A stretch of DNA of 64,000 nt from BOG-908 sp965198915 (lineage in GTDB: Bacteria > Pseudomonadota > Alphaproteobacteria > Acetobacterales > Acetobacteraceae): assembly GCA_965198915.1 (NCBI GenBank), contig CBDAQC010000002.1, positions 1,426,001 to 1,490,000 of the forward strand, written 5' to 3'. Shown here one piece after another: positions 35,970 to 44,388 of the stretch (positions within the stretch are counted from its first letter, which is position 1; every line of letters begins with the position of its first letter). The notes beneath the pieces are model-generated. The model was not told the origin of the DNA, did no database searches, and worked only from the letters and a program-made list of their open reading frames with translations. The position numbers were made by a program, and so were the translations under genes.

Positions 35970-36725
35970 ATGGGCGCGGTCGAGTTAATCAACGTATGGG
36001 TTGCGAACGGGGCGGTCTGGCCGGTGGCCGCAGCACCCTTCGCGGGCAGTTTCTGCGGCGTGCTGATACGGCGCCTGCCCGCCGGACGCGGCGTGGTGAC
36101 CGGCCGATCCGCCTGCGAGGCGTGCGGCCATGTGCTGGGCCTGCGCGACCTGGTGCCGATCGCGAGCTTTCTGGCGCGGCGCGGACGCTGCCGGTTCTGC
36201 GGCGCGCGTATCGGCTGGGACATGCCCGGCGTGGAGGTGGCGGCCACGGCGGTGGCAGCCTGGGCGGTGCTGGCCGGGCTGGACGGCGCGGTGCTGTGGG
36301 CAAGCTGCGCGCTGGGCTGGGCGCTGCTGACCCTGGCCTGGATCGATGCGGTGAGCCTGCGCCTGCCGGACGTGCTGACGCTGCCGCTGATCCTGGCGGG
36401 GCTGGCGGAAGCCGCCTGGCTGGACCCCGACGCGCTGACCGGCCGCGCGTTCGGCGCCGCCTGCGGCTACACGGCGCTGTGGCTTCTCGCCTGGGCCTAC
36501 CGGGGGTTGCGCAAGCGTGAAGGGCTGGGGCTGGGCGACGCCAAGCTGCTGGCCGCGGGCGGCGCCTGGGTGGGGGTGTGGCTGCTAGGGGACGTGGTGC
36601 TGGCGGCCGCTTTGGCCGGGCTGGCCTGGGCGCTGCGGCGCGGCCGGCCGGACCCGGCGGCCCGCCTGCCGTTCGGTCCGTTCCTGGCCGGCGGCATCTG
36701 GGTGGTGTGGCTGTATCTGGCCTAA
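35970..36725 (+). CDS. gspO: Prepilin peptidase / N-methyltransferase (A24)
   Basis: A 251-residue polytopic membrane enzyme that cuts leader peptides from pseudopilins and methylates the new N-terminus. The zinc module is intact (CEACGHVLGLRDLVPIAS and RCRFCGARIGW), as are the two catalytic aspartates (AWIDAVSLRLPD and GLGLGDAKLLAAGG). ATG 35970 follows CGGGGAAG. It shares a divergent promoter region with gspE, consistent with one secretion system. Confidence 0.92.
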   Translation: MGAVELINVWVANGAVWPVAAAPFAGSFCGVLIRRLPAGRGVVTGRSACEACGHVLGLRDLVPIASFLARRGRCRFCGARIGWDMPGVEVAATAVAAWAVLAGLDGAVLWASCALGWALLTLAWIDAVSLRLPDVLTLPLILAGLAEAAWLDPDALTGRAFGAACGYTALWLLAWAYRGLRKREGLGLGDAKLLAAGGAWVGVWLLGDVVLAAALAGLAWALRRGRPDPAARLPFGPFLAGGIWVVWLYLA

Positions 36726-36896
36726 CTCTCCGTTCGGAAACTCGCGCCGGCTGGCATTTCATCAGGACGCATTTTCAAACGGACACTACGCGCGGGCAAA
36801 GCTGCGCGCCATGCGTGTGGTTGCGCATTTTTACACGCGGCCGCAACCCAACGGTGCTAGACGCAGTGCAGCAACCGCCGCGGACACCTGCTACAC

Positions 36897-37514
36897 GTGA
36901 CCAAGATCATAAGCTGGAACCTGCTTCGCCTGACCGGGGCGACCGTGGACGAGGTGGTGGGCCTGGTGCGGCGCGAGCAGCCGGACCTGCTGCTGCTGCA
37001 GGAAGCCACCGTGGCGATGAACGCGCTGACCGGCCGGCTGGGCGGGCATTACGCGCGCGTGCCGCTGCCCGGGCGCATACACGGCCTGGCGATGTGGAGC
37101 CCGCTGCCGATGGCGGTGCCGCGCGTGATCCGCCTGCCCTCGGGCGCAGTGGTGGACCGGGTGTGCCAGATCGTCGACCTGCCCGGGTTTTCGGTGGCCA
37201 ACGTGCACCTCTCGCACGGGCAATTGCTGAACCGGCGCCAGTTGCGCCATGTGGCGGAACACCTGCCCGCGCGGGCCGCCGTGCTGGGCGATTACAACCT
37301 GCTGGGCCCCGCGCTGCTGCCGGGGTTCCGGGACGTGGGGCCGCGCGAGCCCACGCATGTCTGCGCGGACATGGTGCCGTTGCGGCTGGACCGGTGCTAC
37401 GTGCGCGGCCTGGTCTGCGGCATGGCCGCGGCGCTGGACCGCGCGGGGTCCGACCACCGGCCGATCATGGTACGGCTGGCGGCGTCGGGGCGCGCGGAGC
37501 GGCTGGCGGCGTAG
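36897..37514 (+). CDS. Endonuclease/exonuclease/phosphatase family protein
   Basis: A 205-residue EEP-fold protein: TKIISWNLLR (metal-binding Asn), LLLLQEATVAMN (Glu), NVHLSHGQLLNRRQ, AVLGDYNLLGP (Asp-x-Asn) and GSDHRPIMV (Asp-His). The catalytic set is complete, so it is likely an active phosphodiesterase, but whether on DNA, lipids or a small molecule is open; it is shorter than AP endonucleases. Start GTG 36897 has no clear ribosome site. It stands alone, with a family 1 arm at its 3' end. Confidence 0.78.
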   Translation: MTKIISWNLLRLTGATVDEVVGLVRREQPDLLLLQEATVAMNALTGRLGGHYARVPLPGRIHGLAMWSPLPMAVPRVIRLPSGAVVDRVCQIVDLPGFSVANVHLSHGQLLNRRQLRHVAEHLPARAAVLGDYNLLGPALLPGFRDVGPREPTHVCADMVPLRLDRCYVRGLVCGMAAALDRAGSDHRPIMVRLAASGRAERLAA

Positions 37515-37560
37515 GCAAGGCCTTCTTTTTTGCAAAAAAGAAGCAAAAAACTCTTGCTTC
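37514..37560. repeat. Family 1 single left arm at the 3' end of the EEP gene
   Basis: AAGGCCTTCTTTTTTGCAAA then AAAGAAGCAAAAAACTC. The rest of the 213-base gap to the convergent acyl-CoA dehydrogenase gene holds a spacer-like CGCATTTGCAGCAGCCGG but no right arm. Confidence 0.8.
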
Positions 37561-37727
37561 TCCGCATTTGCAGCAGCCGGGTGCGTTTTGGGCAGTCCGG
37601 CTGCTGACTCTCTACGACGCCGAGTTTGTTTGGAAACTCTGCTTGGTGAACAAGCTAGCGGTGATGCCGGGCGCGGCATCACAGGACATCACCGCCGGAT
37701 GACCAAAGCGCGTTTTCAAACAGCCAC

Positions 37728-39506
37728 TCAGAACGCTGCCTCTTCCAGCTCCATCATGCTCGCCTTGCCGGCCTTGATGGCACTCCACAATGCGCCGGTC
37801 TGCGGCAGCAGGCGGTCGGCGAAAAACTGCGCGGTGGTCAGCTTCGCGCGGTAGAAGCCGGCGTCGCCGTCGGCTTCCGGCAGCTTGGCCTCGGCTACTT
37901 TCGCCGCCTTCGCCCACATGAAGCCCAGCGCCACCAGCCCCATCAGGCGCAGGTAGTCGGTGGCCGCCGCACCCGCCTCCTCCGGATCCTTCAGCGACAC
38001 GGTCGCCAGATGCGCCGTCGCCTGCTGCAGGGCCGCGAACGACTTGGCCAGCGGCAGCACTTTCGGGTCCGCCGCGTTCGCCTCGATAAACTCCTGCACC
38101 GGGTGGAAGAACTGGCGCAGGAAACGGCCCATATGCGCCGGCATCTTGCGGCCGACCAGGTCTAGCGCCTGTATGCCGTTGGCGCCCTCGTAAATCATGC
38201 AGATGCGCGCGTCACGCACCAGCTGCTCCATGCCGTGATCGCGTATGTAGCCATGGCCGCCGTAAACCTGCAGCGCCATGCTAGAGAGTTCGAAACCCAG
38301 ATCGGTGAACAGCGCCTTGACCACCGGCGTCATCAGCGCGGTGAAATCCTCCGCATCCTGCCGGCGCTGCGGGTCGGCCGCCTTGCTCTCCAGGTCCAGC
38401 GACGTGGCGACCCAGCCGGACAGGGCGCGGCAGCCCTCCACATAAGCGCGCACCGTCATCAGCGAGCGGCGCACGTCAGGATGCACGATGATCGGGTCCG
38501 CCGCACGGTCCGGATACTTGGCGCCGGACAGCGCGCGGCCCTGTATGCGATCCTTGGCGTAGAACGCGGCGGACTGATACGCGGTCTCAGCCACGCCCAG
38601 ACCCTGTATGCCGACGGACAGGCGCTCCGCGTTCATCATGGTGAACATCGCGCGCATACCCTTGTTGGGTTCGCCCACCAGCCAGCCGGTCGCGTCGTCG
38701 AAATAGAGCTGCGTGGTGGCGGATGCCTTCAGCCCCATCTTGTGCTCGATGGCGGTGCAGGTGACGCCGTTGCGCGCACCCGGCCGTCCCTCGTCGTTGG
38801 GGATGAACTTCGGCACCAGGAACATGCTGACGCCCTTGATCCCCTTGGGCGCGCCATCCATGCGGGCCAGCACAAGGTGGACGATGTTCTCCGTCAGGTC
38901 GTGCTCGCCGGCGCTGATGAAGATCTTGGCGCCGTTTATCTTGTAGCTGCCGTCTTCCTGCGGCGTGGCCTTGGTGCGCATCATGCCCAGATCGGTGCCG
39001 CAATGCGCCTCCGTCAGGCACATCGTGCCGGACCAGGTGCCGTCTATCATCTTGGGCAGATAACGGCGCTTCAGCGCCTCGCTGCCATGGCCTTCCAGCG
39101 CCAGCGTGGCGCCGTGGGTCAGGCCGGGATACAGGCCGAAGCTGAGGTTGGCGGAACACTGCATCTCCTCGACCATCTTGCCCAGGATTTCCGGCAGGCC
39201 CTGGCCGCCATATTCCACCGGAGAGGACAGCGCGCCCCAGCCGGCCTCGCAGAACTTCTTGTAGGCGTCGACGAAGCCGGTGGGCGTGCGCACCACGCCG
39301 TTCTCCAGCCGGCAGCCTTCCTCGTCACCGCTGGCGTTCAGCGGCAGCAGCACGTCGGTGGCGAACTTGCCGGCTTCCTCCAGGATGCTGTCCATCAGCT
39401 CCTCGGTCACATCCGGCTGGCCGATCTCGGCCACGTGGGCGGCGGAGTTGTGCAGCTCGTGCATGACGAAGCGCATGTCGCGAATCGGGGCGTTGTAGAC
39501 TTGCAT
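37728..39506 (-). CDS. Acyl-CoA dehydrogenase with C-terminal extension
   Basis: A 592-residue flavoenzyme for the first step of fatty-acid beta-oxidation. Seen: GTMCLTEAHCGTDLGMMRT (FAD loop), the substrate region GVSMFLVPKF, the LQVYGGHGYIRDHGMEQ segment and the arginine-rich RDARICMIYEGANGIQALDLVGRKM segment that closes the FAD site. The extra ~150 residues and the start MQVYNAPIRDMRFVMHEL mark the long group found with fadB/fadA operons. ATG 39506 follows TAGGAGAACC. It is the last gene of fadA-fadB-acyl-CoA dehydrogenase, after a family 1 element. Confidence 0.92.
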   Translation of the reverse strand: MQVYNAPIRDMRFVMHELHNSAAHVAEIGQPDVTEELMDSILEEAGKFATDVLLPLNASGDEEGCRLENGVVRTPTGFVDAYKKFCEAGWGALSSPVEYGGQGLPEILGKMVEEMQCSANLSFGLYPGLTHGATLALEGHGSEALKRRYLPKMIDGTWSGTMCLTEAHCGTDLGMMRTKATPQEDGSYKINGAKIFISAGEHDLTENIVHLVLARMDGAPKGIKGVSMFLVPKFIPNDEGRPGARNGVTCTAIEHKMGLKASATTQLYFDDATGWLVGEPNKGMRAMFTMMNAERLSVGIQGLGVAETAYQSAAFYAKDRIQGRALSGAKYPDRAADPIIVHPDVRRSLMTVRAYVEGCRALSGWVATSLDLESKAADPQRRQDAEDFTALMTPVVKALFTDLGFELSSMALQVYGGHGYIRDHGMEQLVRDARICMIYEGANGIQALDLVGRKMPAHMGRFLRQFFHPVQEFIEANAADPKVLPLAKSFAALQQATAHLATVSLKDPEEAGAAATDYLRLMGLVALGFMWAKAAKVAEAKLPEADGDAGFYRAKLTTAQFFADRLLPQTGALWSAIKAGKASMMELEEAAF

Positions 39507-39521
39507 CGTGGTTCTCCTAAA

Positions 39522-39662
39522 GAGAAAGCAAGGCCTTCTTTTCTGAAGAAAAGAAGCAAAAGACTTTTATCTGCGCTGTCGCGGACTCTGCAGGACAGGT
39601 TCGCGACAGCGGAGCAAAAGTTTTTTGGTTCTTTTTTTCAAAAAAGAACTGCTTGCCTTGCC
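39522..39662. repeat. Family 1 element, full copy, inside the fad operon
   Basis: Left arm 39522-39571 (AAGGCCTTCTTTTCTGAAGA...), right arm 39610-39662 (GAGCAAAAGTTTTTTGGTTC...). The short spacer pairs internally as CGCTGTCGCG with CGCGACAGCG, the same subtype as the copies at 3859 and 54927, so the whole 140 bases can form one long hairpin. Confidence 0.88.
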
Positions 39663-41990
39663 TCAGTTACGTAACGGCTTCCCAGTCTCCAGCATGTGCT
39701 CGATGCGCGCCAAAGTTCCAGACGTGCGCAGCAGGCGCAGGAACGATTCGCGCTCCAGGTCGAGCAGCTTGCTCTCCTTCACCGTGTCGATGATGTCCGT
39801 ATCGCCGCCTGTCAGCACGCGCGCGAGCTCGCCGGACACCGTCACGTCGTGCTTCGTGGCCATGCCGGTCTTGGCGAAGCCGGCCACCGCCTGGTCCAGC
39901 ACCAGCTTGCCGGCCGGGCCCGGCAGCACGATCTCGCGCGGTTCCGGCGCCTTGTAGTCCACCGCCAGCTCCAGCGCGCGGCGCTTGGCGTCCGCCAGCA
40001 GGCGGTAGCGGTTCATCGTCACGCGGTCGGTGGGGCGCAGGATAAGCATCTCGCCTGCTTCGGCCGCGGATTTCGCCACCTTTGCGGTGCTGACCATCTC
40101 GAAGACCTTCATCGGCGCCGGCATCGGGCCTTTCGGCAGCGCCTTGGCGGTGGACCAGCGGCCGAGCATCTCCTTGCAGCCACCCCAGCCTGGCAGCAGC
40201 CCCACGCCGCACTCGACCAGCCCGGCATAGGTCTCCGCATGGGCCTGCACCGCGTCGCTGTGCAGCAGGAACTCGCAGCCGCCGCCCAGCGCCATGCCGG
40301 CCGGTGCCGCCACCACCGGGAATGGCGCGTATTTCAGCTTCTGCATCATCTCCTGGCCGGTGGCGATCAGGCTCTCCACCTGCATCCACGCCGCGATGTT
40401 GGCGGCGAACAACGCCAGTCCGATATTGGCGCCGACCGAGAAGTTCGTGGCCTCGTTGTAGATGACGAGCGCCTTGTACTCCTTCTTGACCAGCGCGATG
40501 GTCTTGCCCACCAGGGTCATGATCTGCTCGTCCAGCGCATTGCTCTTGCTGGTGAACTCGAAGCACAGCACGCCGTCGCCGATGTCCCACACCGATGCCG
40601 AGCCGTTGCGCAGCACCGGCTTGGCCGTGCGCTTGATGTCCTCGAGCATGATCACGCCGTCCGGCCGCACAACGTCGTGGTACTCGCCGTCCAGGCCGAG
40701 CTGCTGGCGCACGCCAGCCTCGACACGGTAGAATGTCCGGCCTGCCGCACGCTCCAGCATCGGCGCCACCGCGAACCCGTCCGCGCGCAGCCGCCCGGCC
40801 AGCCAGTCGGCGCCCACCATGTCGATCAGCTCGAACGGGCCGTGCTTCCAGTTGTAGCCCAGCCGCATCGCCTCATCGATGGCGGCGATCTCGTCGGTGG
40901 CTTCCGGCACCAGCTTGGCCGCGTAGCCCATCATGTGGCCCATCACGCGCCAGGCGAAGCGCGCGGCCCGGCCCTGCCCGGACATCAGCGCGCGCAGGTC
41001 ACGTCCGGCGGCGGCCAGCTCCGGCAGGTCGGCCGCGCGCTCGGCGCGGTATTCGCCGGTTTGCAGGTCGATTGCTTCCTTGATGCGCTTCCCGCCGGAC
41101 TTGTTCAGTCGGTAGAACCCGCCTTTTCCTTTGCGGCCGGTGTAGCCCTCGGCGATCATCTTCTGCAGCACCGGCGCTTCCTGGTTGATCGCCTGGAACT
41201 CGTCGTCCTTCGGCAGCGCGCCGGCCATGCTGGCGTTGATGTGCGGGCCGAGGTCCAGCCCCACCAGGTCCATCAGGCCGAATACGCCGGTCTTGGGTAT
41301 GCCGAACGGCCGGCCCAGTATGGCGTCGGCCTCCTCCACGCTCAGCCCCTGCTCCATCGTGGCGCTCACCGCGCCGGTCATCCAGAAGATGCCCAGGCGG
41401 TTGGCGATGAAACCCGGCGAGTCCTTGCAGGACACGACGGACTTGCCCAGGACGACGTCGCAGAAATCGGCCACTCTGGCCGCCAGCGCACCGTCGGTCA
41501 GCGGACCGGTCACCAGCTCCATCAGCCGCATGTAGCGCGGCGGATTGAAGAAATGCGTGATGGTGAAGTCGCGCGCGAAGCTCTCTGGCAGGCCGTCCAC
41601 AAGCTGCGCCAGCGGGATCGTGGACGTGTTGGAGGATATCGCCGTGCCGGGCCGGCGCACCGCATCCAGCTTGCGGTACAGCGCCTGCTTGATGTCCAGC
41701 CGTTCGACCACGACCTCCACGATCCAGTCGCATTCGGCAACACGGCCGAGATGGTCGTCGATGTTGCCGGTCTCGATCAGCTTGGCGGCACCGGCGGACA
41801 TGAACGGCGCCGGATCGGTCTTCAGCGCGCGCGCCACCGCTTGTTCGGCCACGGCGTTGCGGTTGGCTCCCTCGCGCGGCACGATGTCCAGCAGCAGAAC
41901 GGGGATGCCGGCATTGGCGATCTGCGCGGCGATGCCGCAGCCCATCACGCCGCTGCCGATGACGGCGACTTTCCTGAACAAATCAGCCAT
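39663..41990 (-). CDS. fadB: 3-hydroxyacyl-CoA dehydrogenase / enoyl-CoA hydratase fusion
   Basis: A 775-residue bifunctional beta-oxidation enzyme. The NAD-binding domain comes first (VAVIGSGVMGCGIAAQIANAG at about residues 8-28, then ISSNTSTIPL, FFNPPRYMRLMELV and GFIANRLG), a second 3HCDH domain follows, and the hydratase/isomerase domain is C-terminal (NFSVGANIGLALF ... APAGMALGGGCEFLLHSD). This order is the reverse of E. coli FadB. It lies three bases after fadA, so the thiolase and this enzyme are co-made. Confidence 0.93.
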   Translation of the reverse strand: MADLFRKVAVIGSGVMGCGIAAQIANAGIPVLLLDIVPREGANRNAVAEQAVARALKTDPAPFMSAGAAKLIETGNIDDHLGRVAECDWIVEVVVERLDIKQALYRKLDAVRRPGTAISSNTSTIPLAQLVDGLPESFARDFTITHFFNPPRYMRLMELVTGPLTDGALAARVADFCDVVLGKSVVSCKDSPGFIANRLGIFWMTGAVSATMEQGLSVEEADAILGRPFGIPKTGVFGLMDLVGLDLGPHINASMAGALPKDDEFQAINQEAPVLQKMIAEGYTGRKGKGGFYRLNKSGGKRIKEAIDLQTGEYRAERAADLPELAAAGRDLRALMSGQGRAARFAWRVMGHMMGYAAKLVPEATDEIAAIDEAMRLGYNWKHGPFELIDMVGADWLAGRLRADGFAVAPMLERAAGRTFYRVEAGVRQQLGLDGEYHDVVRPDGVIMLEDIKRTAKPVLRNGSASVWDIGDGVLCFEFTSKSNALDEQIMTLVGKTIALVKKEYKALVIYNEATNFSVGANIGLALFAANIAAWMQVESLIATGQEMMQKLKYAPFPVVAAPAGMALGGGCEFLLHSDAVQAHAETYAGLVECGVGLLPGWGGCKEMLGRWSTAKALPKGPMPAPMKVFEMVSTAKVAKSAAEAGEMLILRPTDRVTMNRYRLLADAKRRALELAVDYKAPEPREIVLPGPAGKLVLDQAVAGFAKTGMATKHDVTVSGELARVLTGGDTDIIDTVKESKLLDLERESFLRLLRTSGTLARIEHMLETGKPLRN

Positions 41991-41993
41991 GGT

Positions 41994-43130
41994 TCAGACC
42001 GCCTCCAGCACGGTGGCGATGCCCTGGCCGCCGCCGATGCACTGCGTGGCGATCGCATACCGGCCGCCTTCCCGCTTCAGCAGGGACGCCGCCTTGCCAA
42101 CGATGCGCGCGCCGGTCGCACCCAGCGGATGGCCGAGCGCGATGGCGCCGCCATCCAGATTCACCGTCTCCGGCCGGAAACCGATCTCCTTCATGCTGGC
42201 GATCGCCTGGCTGGAAAACGCCTCGTTCAGCTCCACCACATCCATGTCGCTGGCCTTCAGCCCTGCCCGCTCCAGCGCCTTGCGGGACGCGCGCACCGGC
42301 CCGATGCCCATGATGTCCGGCTCGCAGCCGGACACCGCAATGCTCCTGATGCGCGCCAGTATCGGCAGCTTGTGCGAAACCGCGTAATCCTCCGAACACA
42401 CCAGCACGGCACTGGCACCATCCGTCAGCGGCGAGGACGTGCCCGCCGTCACCGTGCCCTCCTGGTCGAAGGCCAGCTTCAGCCCGGCCAGCGCCTCCTT
42501 CGTGGTGCCGGCGCGTATGCAGCCGTCCTGGTCCACCGTGCCGCCCTTGCTCTGGATCGGGATGATTTCGTCGGTGAACTTGCCGGCCGCCTGCGCCTCG
42601 GACGCCTTCTTGTGGCTGGCGACGGCGAAATCTTCCTGCTGGTCCCGCGTGATCTGCCATTTGCGGGCGACGTTCTCCGCCGTCTCGCCCATGCCCATAT
42701 AGGCGCCAGGATTCTTGCCGGCGAGCGTCACGTTGAACAGCGGGTTGTAGCCGCCCATCGGCACGCGGCTCATGCTCTCGATGCCGGCGGCGATGAAAAC
42801 CTCGCCGGCGCCCATGCCGATCTGCCCGGCCGCGATGTGCACGCTGCTCATCGAGCTGCCGCAAAACCGGTTCACCGTCATGCCGCCCACGCTGAGCGGC
42901 AGGTCGGCCAGCAGGCCGATCAGCCGCGCCACGTTCATCCCCTGCTCGCCCTCCGGAAACGCCGAGCCCACGATGATGTCTTCGATGTCCTCCGGCGCCA
43001 CGCCCGTCTTCTCGATCAGGCCGCGTATGACGGCGGCCGCCATGTCGTCCGCGCGCACGCGGGCGAGCGCGCCCTTCTTGGCGAGCGTGAAAGGTGAGCG
43101 GGCGTAGCCGGCGATTACGACGTTGACCAT
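41994..43130 (-). CDS. fadA: Acetyl-CoA acyltransferase (3-ketoacyl-CoA thiolase)
   Basis: A 378-residue thiolase, the last beta-oxidation step. The acylated Cys90 lies in NRFCGSSMSSVHIAAG, the ENEAFSSQ region appears as VVELNEAFSSQA, GHPLGATGAR carries the His, and the second Cys is in IATQCIGGGQG. ATG 43130 starts MVNVVIAGYARSPF with GGGAG nine bases upstream; the longer frame reaches the repeat. It heads the fadA-fadB-acyl-CoA dehydrogenase operon. Confidence 0.94.
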   Translation of the reverse strand: MVNVVIAGYARSPFTLAKKGALARVRADDMAAAVIRGLIEKTGVAPEDIEDIIVGSAFPEGEQGMNVARLIGLLADLPLSVGGMTVNRFCGSSMSSVHIAAGQIGMGAGEVFIAAGIESMSRVPMGGYNPLFNVTLAGKNPGAYMGMGETAENVARKWQITRDQQEDFAVASHKKASEAQAAGKFTDEIIPIQSKGGTVDQDGCIRAGTTKEALAGLKLAFDQEGTVTAGTSSPLTDGASAVLVCSEDYAVSHKLPILARIRSIAVSGCEPDIMGIGPVRASRKALERAGLKASDMDVVELNEAFSSQAIASMKEIGFRPETVNLDGGAIALGHPLGATGARIVGKAASLLKREGGRYAIATQCIGGGQGIATVLEAV

Positions 43131-43156
43131 TTGGTGTTCTCCCTTAGCAAAGTGAC

Positions 43157-43331
43157 AAGAAAGCAAGCGGTTCTTTTTTGAAAAGAAGAACCAAAAACTT
43201 TTATCTCTCCGCCTGCATTGCTACGCGCTTCGTTCTGCCAAGCGTCTGCTGGCATCGAGAAAGCCGACCTCCGTGCAGCCGCAGAGGCACAAGTTTTTTG
43301 CTTCTTTTTTTCAAAGAAGGCCTTCCTTCCG
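43157..43331. repeat. Family 1 element, full copy, between merR and fadA
   Basis: Left arm 43157-43206 (GCGGTTCTTTTTTGAAAAGA...AACC variant), right arm 43285-43331 (the GCTTC variant). So the two arms differ in sequence but each keeps its own hairpin, which argues that the arm hairpins, not only the long stem, are kept. Confidence 0.85.
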
Positions 43332-43760
43332 TTACGCCTTCTTCCGCGCCGGCACCCCGGCGAATGCCTCCTCCGCCTGACGCTGCACGTCCTCCAGCTC
43401 CACAATCGTCTGCTGCAACGCCTGTAACTGCTCGCGTAACGAAGCCAGGCGCTTGGCCACGCCGGCGCGCAGCACGCGAAGCTGCTCGGCCTGCGTGTGG
43501 TCCACGCCGTACAGGTCCAGATATTCCTTGATTTCGCGCAATGAAAAGCCGAGCCGCTTGCCGCGCAGGATGAGGATCATGCGCGCCCTGTCCCGCGCGG
43601 TGTACACGCGGGTGCTGCCGGCGCGCTGCGGGGCGATCAGGCCCTTGTCCTCGTAGAAGCGGATCGTGCGCGCGGTGATGCCAAGGTCGCGGGCAAGCTG
43701 CGTCACCGTGTGAAACGGCTCCGCCTCGCCTCTGCCCCCTGCCATGCCGGAACGCGCCAC
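43332..43760 (-). CDS. MerR family transcriptional regulator, probable beta-oxidation regulator
   Basis: A 142-residue MerR-type regulator: winged helix (HTVTQLARDLGITARTIRFYEDKGLIAP), the RVYTARDRARMILILRGKRLGFSLREIKEYLDLY core and a C-terminal coiled coil (LASLREQLQALQQTIVELEDVQ) for dimerisation. No metal-binding cysteines are seen. It lies directly upstream of fadA on the same strand, where LiuR-like MerR regulators of acyl-CoA or branched-chain catabolism occur, so control of the fad genes is inferred. GTG 43760 with AGGGAAG upstream; ATG 43745 is an alternative. Confidence 0.85.
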   Translation of the reverse strand: MARSGMAGGRGEAEPFHTVTQLARDLGITARTIRFYEDKGLIAPQRAGSTRVYTARDRARMILILRGKRLGFSLREIKEYLDLYGVDHTQAEQLRVLRAGVAKRLASLREQLQALQQTIVELEDVQRQAEEAFAGVPARKKA

Positions 43761-43874
43761 AGGCTTCCCTATACGTCAACCACCTGACGCAGATATAGCA
43801 GCCCCGACATCCGTTGCAAGCGCCGGGCTACCGCGGCACGCCGCGTCACGGGGCAGGTTCGAACGGCCGCATGC

Positions 43875-44273
43875 CTAGTGCGCGGGCGCGTCCTGATGCG
43901 GGCTGTGCCGGTGTATGGCGGCCTGGAACTGCAGCGAGGCCTCGGCCAGGTCGCGGCACAGCGCCGGCACCGTGGTGTTCTGCTGCGTCGCCAGGTCGGC
44001 CACCGGTATCTGCCCGCCGTCAGGCGCCACCGAGAACCCGCTGCGGCCGAGCTCCTCGGCGCGAACCGTGGACAGGTTGGTGGACGGCGCGCCCAGGAAG
44101 GCCTCGCGCTCGGCGGAGACGGCGTCCGCACCGGCATGGCCCTTGTCGTGGCAGTATTCGATTATGCCGAGCTGGTTTGCCGCCACTTCGCTGAGCTTGG
44201 CGGCCGGGCTGAGCTGCGCCCCGGCGGAGGCGGGCAGCAGAAGGAAAGCGACGGCTAGCAGGCACTTCGTCAT
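43875..44273 (-). CDS. Small exported protein, unknown function
   Basis: A 132-residue protein starting MTKCLLAVAFLLLPASAGAQ, a clean signal peptide, with GGGAG nine bases before the ATG. The mature part has two cysteines (IEYCHDKGHAG and PALCRDLAEA) that could form a disulfide, a helical Ala-rich pattern and a His-rich end (HRHSPHQDAPAH). I do not recognise the family. It lies downstream of fadD on the same strand, after a single family 1 arm; a link to fatty-acid use is not shown. Confidence 0.65.
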   Translation of the reverse strand: MTKCLLAVAFLLLPASAGAQLSPAAKLSEVAANQLGIIEYCHDKGHAGADAVSAEREAFLGAPSTNLSTVRAEELGRSGFSVAPDGGQIPVADLATQQNTTVPALCRDLAEASLQFQAAIHRHSPHQDAPAH

Positions 44274-44290
44274 GCGTGGGCACTCCCTGA

Positions 44291-44332
44291 GGCGAGGAAG
44301 CACTTCTTTCCTGCAAGAAAGAAGCGGAAAGA
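44291..44332. repeat. Family 1 single arm upstream of the 132-residue exported protein gene
   Basis: GCACTTCTTTCCTGCAAGAA then AGAAGCGGAAAG. In the gene's sense it is the start-proximal arm, 18 bases before the start; the distal arm is missing. Confidence 0.65.
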
Positions 44333-44388
44333 TCCGGCGCTCCGCCGGCATTCGCGGCGCGGCCGGGCCTTGCGAATGCGCGCCGGCT

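Noticed and set aside
39696..43097. A very long open frame on the plus strand opposite fadB and fadA, and similar long antisense frames at 17852-19594, 5325-6605 and 58815-61331
   Set aside because: They mirror conserved genes on the other strand, have His/Arg/Gln-rich sequences typical of antisense reading in G/C-rich DNA, and show no domains or ribosome sites.
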